Below, piece by piece: positions 50,801 to 63,579 of a stretch of 64,000 nucleotides of DNA; position 1 is the stretch's first letter, and each line of letters opens with the position of its first letter. The notes beneath the pieces are model-generated. The model worked only from the letters and a program-made list of their open reading frames with translations, ran no database searches and was not told where the DNA came from. The DNA is taken from the NCBI GenBank assembly GCA_009103225.1, contig RHPI01003491.1, forward strand, positions 100,450-164,449, given 5' to 3'. A program made the position numbers and the translations under genes. The stretch is from Chlorokybus atmophyticus. Lineage: Eukaryota; Streptophyta; Chlorokybophyceae; Chlorokybales; Chlorokybaceae.

Positions 50801-51688
50801 GCAGCGTGACAGTCAGCGCCGCGCAGCCAATGTGAATAGCAGCTTCAATAATGGTAGTGTTAGCAGTGTTAGCAACCATAACAACTATGTCAATAGAGAT
50901 AGCAGTCCCACTAGCAACAGTACTCAGAGCTACGGTAGCAACAGGAGTAGTGCAAATAGAGTGAGAAATAGTGTGATCAATCATAACAATAGCAATGGTC
51001 AGTACGCCCGCAAATCCTCCCCCCAACGACACATAGAGGTAAGAGCCCACATGATTCTTGTTTATGTTTGTATCAGTGAACCAATTGTTGTTGTGATGAT
51101 GTGTGGTGGTTTCAGCCCTTAACCGTGATCGAGACAGCCCTCTCGCCTCCCACAAGTCAGTCTCCGTTGAGCCCGAAGATAACTCAGAGCTACGAGCAGC
51201 GCATGGCTGGTGTAGCCAGTCCCAAAAAGGACCACGTGGAGGTGAGTGTGGTTTATTGCTAGATGGAGAGATACGTGTGTTGACACACACGCAAGCGTAC
51301 ATGCGCACAGACACATGCGTGCACGTGTACGCACGCACTCTCACGCACGTGCGCACATGCGCGTGTGTGCATCCTTTGTTCGTGTATTCGCAAGCGCATG
51401 CAATTAAGACAATGCCCTATCTATGCCCATACTGGCACACACACGCAAGCACACATCCATACTTATACTCAAGCGCATGCGTGCACGCACACACACATCT
51501 GAGCACGCACACATTGGCAGCTACATCATCTCCGGATGGCGAACGCGAAGCTTGTGAAGGCGATCGAGGCGTTGCTGGCGCGGGAGCAAGCGAGGGAGCA
51601 GCAGCAGCACTTAACGGAGCTGCAGCAGTCTCATCTGCTGTCTGCTGTTAGCGCAAGCCAACCTATAAGACAGTTCGCCCCATTATGA
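46757..51688 (+). CDS. Kinesin motor protein with Q/N-rich flanks
   Basis: Exons: 46757 (or 46794)-47197, 47285-47391, 47589-47636, 47729-47815, 47916-47990, 48248-48451, 48725-48895, 49114-49297, 49399-49487, 49597-49730, 49822-49927, 50172-50363, 50483-50634, 50699-51038, 51116-51241 and 51521-51688; at least one further 5' exon is likely. A Gln-rich N-terminal region precedes an internal motor domain: [13 protein letters not shown]-loop [22 protein letters not shown], switch I NKDSSRSH, switch II DLAGSE (split by an intron), [10 protein letters not shown] and [10 protein letters not shown] short Leu-heptad stretch ([19 protein letters not shown]) may form a coiled coil, then an Asn/Gln/Ser-rich tail follows. 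It is expected to hydrolyse ATP and move along microtubules. The subfamily is not clear. Three introns need GC donors (after 47391, 47815 and 48895). The motor core is split by many introns. Confidence 0.88.
46917..46978 (+). repeat. (CAA)n coding for polyglutamine in the kinesin
   Basis: Triplet run in the first resolved kinesin exon; in the motor frame it encodes about 20 Gln, followed by further CAG/CAA runs. Confidence 0.9.
47643..47911. repeat. (GTT)n and (AAC)n tracts flanking kinesin exon 47729-47815
   Basis: The intron upstream of this exon holds a GTT/GTC run (about 47643-47700). The intron downstream holds a CAA/CCA run (about 47839-47911). The two tracts are complementary to each other in the transcript. 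Confidence 0.9.
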
Positions 51689-52389
51689 CATACCGGATGC
51701 ATGCGCTTTGCACTTGTTAAGCAGAAACAGCGGCATGGGCACGCAGGGGTGCCAAGCGTGTGTGCGAGTTCGCTGGTGCATGCATGTGTCACACGCCAAC
51801 AGCCGGCCCTTGCGCAAATGCGCAATAATCTCAGCAGCAGTGTACTGTACGTAGATAACTCCTTCCCAAATTTCGAAATGTTGCTCTCGGCCTAGATTCT
51901 GCACGGAACTAATGTGAAGGCACCCATAATGCTGTCGGTCTAGGACTCATGGCAGCATTTTTCTACACGCCACGCAATGGTATCCAGTGCACAGTTACAA
52001 CATGAGAACAACACAGCATAACATTGTCGTCTTGAGTAACCATACAGATAGGACAGGCAACGAGACTGGCACAGGCAAAGTCAGCATGACACAAACATGA
52101 CAGTCACACTGACTTGTTTGCACATGTGCTGCTGTATGTTGAGTGCAATAACACTCCATGACAATTCAACCTGGATCGGCCCCGCCTTGCCCCCTTTCCT
52201 TAATTCCACGCATATAGCACATAGCCTGCACTGCAGCATTCTTCAACTTAGGTTGAACGCTACTTGCAAGCTACTACTTGTTTTCTACAGATGCCTGTCG
52301 TGTGCCGCCAGCGCAACAACACATAATGCCACTATAATAGGTAGTCCGACACACTAACATTCGCTAACATCATCATCGCATCCTTGTCA
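51689..52389. other. Convergent intergenic region
   Basis: Shared 3' flank of the kinesin and the KAI2-like gene. No ORF of note. Confidence 0.5.
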
Positions 52390-54805
52390 TCATCCCGGGA
52401 TGTGCCGGCGAAGCGCGCTCAACACAATGCCGGGAGCGCTCATGTGCGGGATGTGTCCTCGCGTGGGGAGTATCTCATACATGCATTTTGGCAACCTTGT
52501 CGCCATATACTGCGTGACCTGCATGCAACAATCACACTTATGAGAGTTGTACAATGAATAAACCCTCTCTTAACCTCAAGCGACTGCATAAACAAGACAA
52601 TACATGATGCACACAATACATGATGCACACAATAATGGTTGTCAATACGCTTTGAACATTGAGATGCGTGCTCTTGGACTGGTGCTAGCTGTGGCGCAAA
52701 ATGTACAAGGGCGTTGTACTGTACAGCATGCTTGTATCATGTACTGTCAGTTAGTCCTGCTATGTGTTTGTAAAACAGCAGTTCAGCCAACATGCTCATG
52801 CTGGACTGTAATGCTTTGCAGTGGCAGGCAAAACCCACCTCTTCGGGGACAGCGAGGTCTTCTCGGCCTTGAAGCAACACGCACGGTATCTCCACCATGC
52901 TTAAAGCATCCCTGAAATCAGTCTGCCAAGGAGAGACAGACATTTGAGCTCGTTCCTCCATTTGAATGTGTTGCACGATGCACAGCAAATGAAGTGCACA
53001 TACCAGGAAAGCGGTGCGGCTGACGCTGATAGCCACATCAGGACGCATGGAGATAAGGTGGCGAGAGAACTCCTCGATTGCCTCGCTATTGTCCTCGCAC
53101 ACCACTCTCGGAGCAAAACCTGCCCAGAAACTCCGATGAGTGCGTGTCTTTCATCATACGCATAAGCACATACCAGATGTACAAGTATCCCCACTCACCT
53201 GCCACCCAAGCCAGGTAGTTCTCGTGCATGCTTGCAAACACGCGCTCCAAGTCTTCCAGGCTGGTGTTTTTGGTGTGAACAGGAAACGACAATCAGGAAA
53301 CGTGACTTTGTGAGATATTCTGGTTGATGATTGACAATGTTACTCACGTGAATGGGCCATGGAAGTTCTCTTCGGGCAGGTTTACATAGCCAGGAGCCCC
53401 ACAAATGGCAATCAGCTTCTTAAACCTGTAGGGTTGCTCTATGGAGGCCAGCATGCCGGCGTTGGCCGACAGACTCGCACCAACGTACACGCAATTCTGG
53501 ACGTCGATCTCAGCAAACAACTCCAACACATCCTCGGCGTAACTGCATAACACAACATTAGCACAATGATGTGAGCCTTGCACACAGAGCCACTACTCCC
53601 TCCCACGAACAGTGCCACTACAAGCTTGTTCTTGGCTTGCGTGAACAAGCTTAGCGGTCGTTGGACAGCTAGCCATACACATATCAATCTAGTTGAGCCT
53701 TGGTTTGTTGAAACGTCAGCAGAAAAAAGACCATGCCACTGAAGGCGTGCTACCATACACATTATTTGTTGTCCCTAGAAGTTGCGAGTATTGGTAGAAA
53801 CAGATGAGTATTGTGTTAAGGATGAAAGCTTACCCGTGAAGATCCGCATAGCGACGGAAGTCATACTCCTCATCATTGGTCACTGCGGGAAGCCAAAATT
53901 ATGTCATTGTCTAGCAAAAGTCGGACAGTGACAACTGCAGACCCTGTGTGCCTTGCATAAAGCGTAAAAGTCATACTTACGAGAACAAGCGGCATCAAAA
54001 ACCAACACGCGGTAGTCTTCAATGAGGCCTGGCAGTATCCTCTGCCACGAAGACTGATCCGCCCCCAGCCCGTGAGCCAGGACCTGACAGAGACAAAGAC
54101 TGCTTGAGCAATGACTGCAGCGATAAGTGACACAGACAGGCAAGGTTTCAGTTCTTTTGGTTCGTCTGTAGGTGAATAACACTTTACTTCCAAAAACATG
54201 AAAGTGCAGTGTATAGTAATTGAAGCATTGCCTCACTAAGAGGTATTGGTCAACTGTTGCACGCGGAATGGCGCATTCCAGCTGCAGTAGTTCTGTAACT
54301 TAATGTAAACTAGACAGGTTGCTACACAACTGCACTGTGTAGCAACTTGGTTGCACAAACCCTGACGGGCACTGCCTGAGACATGTGGTTGCACATGTGT
54401 GATTGTGCGATACAATGTGTTATTACCAGTGGTTGCACTCAAGTTGGTTGAGCTCAAGCAGCCATGTTTCAGCTGCAGCAATGAACACTCAAGATTTCAC
54501 TTTAAAAGTCGGACACTGCTAATGGCTATGTGTTAAGGTCAATGAGGGGATGGGGTTCATGGAGCTGGTCTGTTTGTTGCATTCAGTGCCCATCACCAAT
54601 ACTACATTATGCTGCAACTGAGTGAGCACACGGACGCTACACAAACCATCCATCTTGCGATAAACTTGAAACCTACCACAAGCGTCTCGCCTCGGCCGTA
54701 GAGCTTGGCTTTGTGGCGTCTGGCCAACGGGCCAGACAGGTCTAGATGGCGCTTGTTGTTCTTGTCCGGCAAGACGCTGCCACGGATGAGCTCCGGAGCA
54801 TACAT
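52390..54805 (-). CDS. KAI2/D14/RsbQ-like alpha/beta hydrolase
   Basis: Eight exons: 54805-54677, 54083-53981, 53882-53834, 53542-53348, 53260-53199, 53119-53004, 52922-52839 and 52518-52390. They give 288 residues with all phases consistent. Family signatures are LAHGLGADQSSWQRILPGL (oxyanion loop region), EEYDFRRYADLHGY, the nucleophile elbow YVGASLSANAG, FSRHLISMRPDVAISVSRT, QGREDLAVP and GHIPHMSAP. The catalytic triad is predicted as Ser117, Asp240 and His268. In KAI2/D14 proteins this fold binds and hydrolyses karrikin-like or strigolactone butenolide signals; RsbQ is the bacterial relative. The elbow reads G-A-S-L-S rather than G-H-S-V-S. Whether it is a receptor or simply a hydrolase cannot be told. 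The first in-frame ATG of the exon open frame (54805) was chosen. Confidence 0.88.
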
Positions 54806-56333
54806 GTCACGAGACCAGACCAGATCGGAGCAGAGCAGACCACAGGAGAGGAGCAGAGAAGAGCAGACCAATTGCTGACAATCCAACCCCAAGTGTTGCT
54901 CTTCTAGGCACTAAGAGCTCTCCCCGTGGTTCTACCCCTGTGGATAATGCACCATCGCAAACTACCTTACACGAGGCGCTAAGCAGGAGGGGACACAGCC
55001 GTGTGGACGACGTCACCGCCGCCCACACCGACACCGCTGCCAATGCCGCCCACAATGTGGATATGTGCTTGATTTATGTGTGAGTTACAGTGAATGAAGC
55101 GCTGCGAGTGAACTAATCTTAGTTCACCTGTTCATGTAACTTCTTGCTCGCGAACCGGTGCGACCGGTGCAGAAAAAGTCTTCGTTCGGACAAGATATAT
55201 GCCAGATATTCGTATCCGGCCTTGCTGTACCTGCTTTCGGTTACAACCGCACGGAATCGCACGAAAATCGGGCTAATCGGCATGACAAAGGTTGTGCAAG
55301 CAGCAAAATAGACCCTTTCTTGCGTTCCACAATACATCACAATCGCGGAATCTTTCGGGTTATAATTTTACGCTTGGCACTGACAAGTTGTCAGCGACAA
55401 CCGTACGGTACTGTAACGTGCCCTGACTGTCAGGCCGCCAACCAATGTGTCGACACATGCACAGCCTCACCTGGCTGCAAGCATAACGGGTAGCGGCATA
55501 TCCTGGATGCAAATCTCTGACATAAACCACCTTCCCACCACTAGGCCACCACTGGTGGGCCACCAGCGAAATGTGCTTGATACAATCAGTGCTGTACACA
55601 TGCACATTGCCAAGCTTGGCAAGCTTTTCAGCTTGCATCATTATGATGTGTTACTGGCTATTCTAGTTGTTAGCATAAGAGTATCGGGTATGGTCATCTT
55701 TACAAGACTTCAACATGAGAGAATGAACATGGTATTCATTATTGTGTAGTTTGCGTTTTGCTGTACTATTTCGTGTAAGCATGCTAATTGCCATGCAGAG
55801 TTTATATACTTATGATATCACATACGTTTGCAAAACTTTTGTTGCAATCGTCACATTGTCATGATAACAATTGTTGATTTATTGCGTAGCAATCAGCGCG
55901 CGCAGCTGAGCATCATGACCATCATGAAAAAAACGTGTTAAAGCTAATATTGTTGCCGGCACACATATTGCAACATATTGCAAAGCAAATGAAGCTTGCT
56001 CTTCATGTCAGTACATTGGTTTGCATTTAAAGGTCGGTAAGGGTGGGGTTGCGAGGTGTATTATTCATGCATACCCCGTTTAATTCAATTCAAGTTGAGC
56101 ATGATTGTGCACAGTGTTCATGTTCATGTCGACCATAATTCCCCTGCTTCAAGCCCCCCCCCCTCNNNNNNNNNNNNNNNNNNNNNNNNNNNNNNNNNNN
56201 NNNNNNNNNNNNNNNNNNNNNNNNNNNNNNNNNNNNNNNNNNNNNNNNNNNNNNNNNNNNNNNNNNNNNNNNNNNNNNNNNNNNNNNNNNNNNNNNNNNN
56301 NNNNNNNNNNNNNNNNNNNNNNNNNNNNNNNNN

Positions 56334-56392
<59 letters not shown>

Positions 56393-57192
56393 TCCCAACA
56401 CGGTGCCTCTTGAGTCATTGCTTGCGGCACGTAACTGTTACTTGCAATCACGAAAGTTCATCGTCGCCAAGTTGACTACACATACCTTCTGACGTATTTT
56501 TACTTATATATCATCAGTACATATGTGCGTCTGCTGTGTACCTTGCTATGATAAACGGCGCCTCCGTTATTGCAAGCTGTGTTACACAGTACACGCTATA
56601 ATTTCTTATGATTTCCTCCGTACTCACGCACAAGTTCCACTCTATCAACATTGCACATAGCCGACTAGGTCGCACGAACATGCAATGACTACATACAACC
56701 TTAAAGTACAAAAGGTCTTTTAACCACGACGGTCAGTATGAACCATGGCTTTGATGGTTTAGTTGAGATGCACATGCGGATGGTGCAGGCCAATTGTGCC
56801 AGGTTTGCTTTGCTAGCACATCAACTTTACACCGGAGCTCAAGTCTTTCACGCACAATGACCGCATCATCAATTCGTATGCAATGATCACGCTTTGCTAT
56901 ACTTAACTCTGCCATGGTTTGCTATAACAATGTGCGACTACGATTTACGCTGCATGCACTACAACCGCATCAATGTACTCACACCCTACCTATAGAAGTT
57001 TGGGCCAACCTCCTACGTCGTGATTGTTGGCGTCGATGTGGTCGTGAACGACTGCTTGCTTGTGTCTAGCCTAACGAGCTTTGTGGGAACTCCCTGCTTG
57101 TGTATGAGTGCTTGAGTGCAGGGCATGGCATGGTGCATAGCACAACACAGGAGTTTATCTCTGTTTTGACATATACTACAGAGTGCTTATTC
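54806..57192. other. No gene recognised; (GT)n and gap at 56166-56390
   Basis: Short ORFs only. A 168-base N gap (56166-56333) runs directly into a (GT)n repeat (56334-56390). Confidence 0.6.
56334..56390. repeat. (GT)n microsatellite next to assembly gap
   Basis: Perfect GT dinucleotide run immediately after the N gap; its true length is unknown. Confidence 0.97.
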
Positions 57193-60100
57193 TCAGCTGT
57201 GTCCGCAACCTGTTAAACTTTGTATCCTTAGCCAGTCATCACCCACCAACCCTCTACCCAACAACTGTTCAATGCGAATCCCCTGCAGATGCCCTGAGCC
57301 AGGCGCTTGCACAGGCAGCTGCAACTTCATGCCTGGAGTTGGAAGCTCGATCTCGGTAAGACGAATGCAGGCAGCTGCTATCATTTGAAACACATTTGAT
57401 TTCACTTCATCACACCCCGACACATTTAGACTCTGCAACCTTTGCAGCCGGCTCAAAGGCACCCCGCGCACGCCTTTGCAACACGCCAGTGATAAATGTT
57501 CAAGACCTTTGCAATGGTGGACCATACTGTTCAAGCTGATGTCGGTCAAGCCGAAACAGCCCGCGAGCGATAGCTTACGCAAGTCAGGGTTGGATGCAGC
57601 AATCAACTCAATGTCGTCATCACGCAAGAAGGGTCTTCGCACCACTGATAAAGATGTCAAGCCAGAGAAGTGGCAGAGAGCTTTGTCGGTCCAGTTTGTA
57701 ACTGAGCCGCCAATGCGCACATCGCGCAGATGTCGGCAGCTGGCAATGTCCCTGATGCCGATATCGCTCAAACCCCGACACGCCACAAGTGATATCCGCT
57801 CAATGCGTGGGCACGCTGTCGCTATCAGCTGCGCAATGTCGTCGGCTACATGGCATTGGTCGAGGCAAAGCTCCCTTATGGTCTTGCCAGAAGCAGCCAG
57901 CAAAGCTTTCAGGAAAGGTTGTGCGGATGCATAGCGGAGTGCAGACACATCCGCAACTGATACCGCCGTGAGGTTCATCCATAAACCTCGCGACAATCTA
58001 TGGGAGGCAACATCCAAAGCCAACTCGCTCACATTTCGGCATCCGGCAAGGGAAAGCCGTCGCAGGCGCGGAAAATGTGTCACGAACAGACACAAAGCCT
58101 GGTCGCCAATGTTGCAGCCCGAAACATCCAACTCCTCCAGTGGAAAAGACAACAAGTTGTCTTTGATGGAGGCATCAGCAACGCTCGCCAAAGCATACTC
58201 TTTGTTACCCTCTATAGTCTCTTCTCCAACACGGGAGCGCACGCCTCGCAGGTCACTGTGTTGGCCAGAAGCCAACGTAATGCTCTTGCCGTGCCAGTAA
58301 TCGTTCAAGCTCTGGAATGTTTGATCGGTCAATCGCAGAAGGCCGGAGATGTTGAGTGAGACCAGTTTCAGCGCCAAGTTGATGAGAAGGAAAGTGATAG
58401 TGTAGGGTCCAATCTGCGAACAGTTGCTCAGGTTGAGGCGTGTAAGAGACACGGCTGTTCTGGACATTACGATGATGTCGGCTTCGCTCACAGCTGTGCC
58501 AGACACATCCAACTCCTCCAAGAAAGCCAACTGCTTCACTACGGGTGTAATCCATTGCACAGCCCTGATAACAAGCGCGCGCACAACACGCACCCACAGC
58601 TTGTGTCAATGATGTATCAACTTGTATGGGTACAATGCATACAAGTGCACATGCTGCTCAAGCAACAGGCTCAAGAGCGCGTATGCACATCACAACAACA
58701 TGAGAGTCTCACCTGCAGCCAGCAATGCGCAAAACACGCAGAGTGCGCCATAGCTTGTGTGCGATGACAGTTAAGCCGTCATTTGTGATCTGTGATAGAC
58801 CGCGCAGCGACAGCGTGTCCAACTGCGCAGACATATGTTGCCATGTCAGTCAAGAAAGATACGGCGCAACAAACAGCACGCAACATCCCAGCATGCTATG
58901 AGATGCTCATGCATCTTGTCTCGGTGTTATAAGAACAAGGTAGCTGGTAGATGCGTGCATTGGTACATGCGTGAGGGTGTGCGCATGCATATACGCACAC
59001 ATACACGACTGCAACACTGGTAATAATTTTCACAAATTATAACAACCAAATGTAGCAACCAAGTGCACGTGTAATGCACTAAATTCACAAGCAACACCCA
59101 GCTCACCTCACAGCAGTACTCTGCAATATGCATAAGTGCAACATTCGTGACTGCACTGCATTGATCGAGCACAAGCGTGCGCAGACTCCCACACGCTTTC
59201 GCCATGGCGCAGGCTGATAAGTCCGTCAAAGGAGCTGAGGAAAGGTCTAGAAAGGTGATGTCCTTGCCAGCTGGCACTATGACTTGCCTAACAAGCTGGT
59301 CCATATCTATGTTCCAAAGCCCTCGCAGGCATAGCTGTCTGAGATTCATGCATTTGGAAAGAGGAAACAACAGTGAAGTGTCCAGCCAAGTGCACCCCGC
59401 AAAGCAGCAACATTGAATGCCCGCCTGTGCTGCAGCCCACTCGACCGCAGCGCGTGTTGCCGGAGAGTACTTGCTTACTGTTAGCTCTTGCGCTTGCGGC
59501 CACCTACCTGTTAACACCAGTCTGTTCCATTGACTGCATACCTGCGCAAACACTCGTCAATCGGCGATCACAAGATTGAGCACTTGTCTACTCAGGACGA
59601 ATTGCACGAACACCCATCACCGGTAAAGTTGTCCAGTTGCACACACACATGCTTTATGTCATAACAGCAGAACATTTTCTCAATTGCTTGGCAGTACTCC
59701 CAAACAGCAAAGCTTCAGGTTGAGTTCAAGCTTGCTGTTGGTTCACATAGCTCCTTGATGGGAAAACGGGCCAGATCCCGACACCTGGATTGTGCTCTTT
59801 TTCTAAGAAGTACAAAGCGAAGCAAAGGAAGCACCACATATTACTGAGAAGCAAAGCAAGTATAGCATAGATTGGATAGCAGCAACAACAAAATCTGACA
59901 AACAGCAACCAAACGTTAAGTATGATCCACCTTTTGACTTCAAGTGTGTGTGGAGCTCAGAAAACAGTACCGTTGTGCAAGCTGGACCATCAATTTGACA
60001 TGATTCAGCTTTTCTAATAGTGCAAATATGATACCCAACTCCACAACAGGTGAACCCCCTCGTGGTGGTCTCTGTGAACGGGGTGTGGGAGGACAGGCGA

Positions 60101-60556
60101 AACCTCAATCCACCAAACTCTCATGTGTCCGCTGCAACTTACCAGCCTGGCTCTGGCAAGGTCTGCCACATCCTCCAAGCGGTCCAGCACCGCCCTCACG
60201 ACGTCGTCAGCCACAGGCACTTCGCCTCCCACCTCCACCTCCACCTCGGCATCCACCTTCCCTTTCGCCTTCTCCTCATCCGCCGCCGCCGCCGCCATGT
60301 TGTCCATGTTAATGATCATGTCGACGTCGTCGGCGGAGGTGTTTGGGGGCGAGGCGGCGGTGAGGCGGTTTGCCTCCGGGTGGGCGGCATGCGGTATGCC
60401 TGAGGGCGAGTGGGTTTGGAGGGCGGCGGCGAGGAGGGGCGCAGAGGCAACAGCAAGCGGCTCGGTAAGGACGGTGCTGAGGCTTCCAGCATGATTGAGT
60501 TTCGTCCTTTTGGTTGAATTCATTGCTCGTAGTTTCCCGAAAGTGACATTGTTCAT
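57193..60556 (-). CDS. F-box / leucine-rich repeat protein
   Basis: Exons are 60556-60143, 59541-59107, 58822-58713 and 58564-57193, giving about 776 residues with all phases consistent. After an Ala-rich, acidic N-terminal region, an F-box starts near residue 112 (VADDVVRAVLDRLEDVADLA) and continues across the first intron (VCSQWNRLVL). The remainder is a long array of Cys-containing LRRs of the FBXL/AMN1 type (LEELDVSGC; LRRLSLAGCRNV; LRKLSLAGCFGLTD; LQSLNVSGCDEV). Such proteins are substrate receptors of SCF ubiquitin ligases: the F-box binds SKP1 and the LRRs bind the target. The substrate is unknown. The ATG at 60556 is used; a second ATG (MNSTKRTKL) lies 11 codons downstream. The gene is divergent from ATG10. 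Confidence 0.9.
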
Positions 60557-60572
60557 TGCACAATTGTGTACT

Positions 60573-60780
60573 TTGGCGTGCTTGCTTGCTTATTGCTTCA
60601 TGGCGAGACAAACCAAGCTAAGCAAGCTTGCTTGGCAAGTTGCATTTGCTGGCTTTTCTTCAACAATGACGGCTATGTGCTGGGCTACCTAGCAAGCTTC
60701 GCTTGCTTGTCTGCTTGCTCGCTCACTTGCTTGCTGATTTGCTTGCTTGCATGTCAGCTTGCCTCCTTGGCATGCATGCG
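60573..60780. repeat. CTTGC/GCTTGC-rich irregular repeat
   Basis: Many scattered copies of GCTTGC or its variants in the short region between the F-box/LRR gene and ATG10. It may belong to the ATG10 promoter or 5' region; no exon was confirmed. Confidence 0.5.
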
Positions 60781-61042
60781 TGCATACACATGCTTAGTTA
60801 AGAGCCAGCGATCATACTGCACAGGGTGGTTGCAAGCTTTCGTGCATGGACATTACCTGTCACAAACAATTTGCTCTATCCCTTTCAAGTCATGTGCACT
60901 GCAAGCCTTGGTCAAGCGTCACCCAGTGTTTTTGCATTCAGTCGTACACGAGTCTGGAGTCAGCTCGGTTTTGCATTTTTGCATCTCCAACTCCTATCAA
61001 CTCCCCATTCTGCTTAGCGTCGTGCCACGACATGCGTACCAG

Positions 61043-61969
61043 GCGTCAGGCTATCTCGTGCTAGAAGGTGTACCACGCAAAGCGGACACAACGCAGTCGC
61101 ATACAGATGACGATGAACAAAGCAGTCCGGTTGGCGACATGGAAGATCATGACTATGACACGCTTGTTGCACAGGTAGCTGAAGTTGTGTAGAATACATT
61201 GCGTTGGTACTTGGCATGTAAATCAAGATGTGAGCGTGTGTTCTACGCTTCTGATGCAGCTGCTCACTGTGCAGAGTGCGGAAGAAGACTGCGTGTACCA
61301 CATGTTAGAGTTCCACATTGTTTGGAATGAGATATACTGCGTGCCGCATCTACTCTTCACGGGCAAAACCCTTGGTGGGTACCCAATGGTTGCAAGAGTT
61401 GCACTTCAGCATGCTTACATGCAGATTACACCGACGCGGTTTGAGAAAAGGTGTCTGATGTTGGGTTTGTTGCATTTCCTTCCTTTTGCAGAGGGGAGGC
61501 CTTTGACTTCAGACGAGTTGTTGGCTTGTTTACCACAAGCAGGACGTGACCTCGCCAACCCTGACGCGCACGATGGATGGACTTTCATCACGCAACAGGT
61601 GTATACCACTGTACGCCAGATGGAAAGAGCTTTGGCCAGTAGTCTACGGCATTGTCACCACAACTTGGATATGCGTGCAGGATCACCCACACACAGGAAG
61701 GCCATGGTATGCACTTCACCCATGCGGCACACCCGCTCGCATGGCAGTTCTGCTTGATCAGGCTCGCCAGGTGAAACTTTACTCTATTTGCAATGTATGG
61801 TGCACTGTACGTTGCATTGTATGCTGTTTTTGAAATTGCAGTTGTTTAATCGTAGGTGACTGATGCGGGTCCAACAAATTGCGATAATTATTTGCTGTCG
61901 TGGTTCAGTCTGGTCGGCCCCGTTGTTGGGTTGTCACCGCCACTCAAAGCTTATGAGCTGGCAGGTTGA
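61043..61969 (+). CDS. ATG10: ATG10, E2-like enzyme for ATG12 conjugation (N terminus unresolved)
   Basis: Exons 61043-61174, 61275-61374, 61492-61598, 61681-61770 and 61856-61969 (stop) give 181 codons with consistent phases. Signatures follow plant ATG10 closely: SGYLVLE, LEFHIVWNEIYCVPHLLF, GWTFITQ joined to DHPHTGRPWYALHPCGT with the catalytic HPC cysteine, and the C-terminal YLLSWFSLVGPVVGLSPP. ATG10 takes ATG12 from ATG7 and conjugates it to ATG5 during autophagosome formation. Plant ATG10 has roughly 40 more N-terminal residues. That first exon should lie upstream, in 60600-61040, but I could not pin it down. Confidence 0.9.
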
Positions 61970-63579
61970 AAGGTTATGCAAAGGTATGTCAAGTGTGTAA
62001 GGATATGGGTTCCCGTTGAATGGCGTGCGTTGTGCGATGAGACGTGTACCTCTCTCACCCAACATAACTGACCAATGGCCTTGGCAGTCATTGCTTCAAA
62101 CATTGAGCTGCCATGTGCGCTGCTGCTTGTACCACAATGTCATTACCATTAGCTCCATGATTACATTTCCATACCCATGCAGCTGCAACGATGAGGTGAG
62201 TTTCAGGTTGAGACGGCCATACGCATGACGTGCACCACTGTATCTGCATGCCTATCTGTGAGTTTACAGCACAGCCTTCACAGTGGTCCTTGTGAAGGGG
62301 AACGGTTTGTGCCATTTGCGCCCACACCATGGCGGCTGGCAGGATGAGTGGGATTGCATATGCATGACGACCATGCTATGGAGCTCATCGCTTACAACGG
62401 TAGGAGCACAGAGCCGCCGTATGTTGTGTATGTCGTGCAGTTGTCATGGCACCCAATCCGTCGACAATACCTTTTCTTGAATTGTTGTTGCTTGTCATGT
62501 ATGCTGCAGACTGGACTCATTTCTGTGTTTATGGCCGCAGAAGCGTCTCATGCAGCGGCATCACTTTCGGTGATCGCCCTGGCTATGCAGCAGTTACGGT
62601 GCTTTGCTCGTGGCGATATCTACTGGCGGGATCATCTGCTTGCATGGTCTGCGGTTTGCTAGCACAGTCAATCCTCTTGCATTCGTCTTCGACAACCAAT
62701 GTCAGCTGCTGCACCCTTGCCATGCCGCTAACATACTTGCAGTGTACAAAAGGGGTGTGCTACTATGTGCATAAAGTATGCAAGGAGGGGATGTACAAAC
62801 AATGTGCACGGGATATGCATATGCACAGCGACAACCACCACCATCATAGGCTTATGCCACAAGCATTGATACTGTCACACGCTTCACCACCGGGCTACTA
62901 CTCAATTTTGCTTAAGTCACTGCCTGCACAGTGTGTGTCATTGTGTATCATAGGTATATGCGGTTATGTGACTGTCTGGTGTTAGTGGTTGTGTTGCAGC
63001 TGGTTGTGTCATGTTCTTGCTCCTGTCCTTACATGTGCAATGGAGACCGTGACTGGTTGCGCAACAAGACAGAAAGACTGCAATTGCCACTTGCACTGCG
63101 GCTGCTGTCTAGACTCAACCCTGTCAGACATCCCAAGTGCTGAGGAATTGACATGATGGCATGGATAATGTGATATGTCTGAACAATCAACAGCGCAAGT
63201 TGCCACCATACCGTTCTTACTTGCCCTTTTGGTTTTGCAGTGCTTCCTTCCTGCCATACTGTACGCGATACCACTAGTACTACAGGGTATGATGGCCCCA
63301 AGGGTGCACAGTATAATAGGGCTTATGTGCTTGCAGGCTTGGCATTGGCATGGCAACTGCAAGTAGCTGCACATCAAATAAACTGCACAATTGACACCGA
63401 CGCTTAGTACAAACATTTACAGATTGCTTACACTGCCCGCAGCCAGGCTAACAGTCAACTCTAATGACACCACCACCAAACACACGCTTTCCCTCTGCTA
63501 CCATGTACCAGGATTGCCTGATGATGGGTTTTCAAACGCCTGTAGCCATTCACACATATCAATTGCTGCAAGTAACCTC
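61970..63579. other. No gene recognised
   Basis: Several plus-strand ORFs (e.g. 62446-62985) look like chance frames. Nothing matches a known family. Confidence 0.5.

Noticed and set aside
62446-62985. 179-codon plus-strand ORF
   Set aside because: Composition is Cys/His/Ser-rich without domain features and no splice-consistent neighbours; treated as chance.
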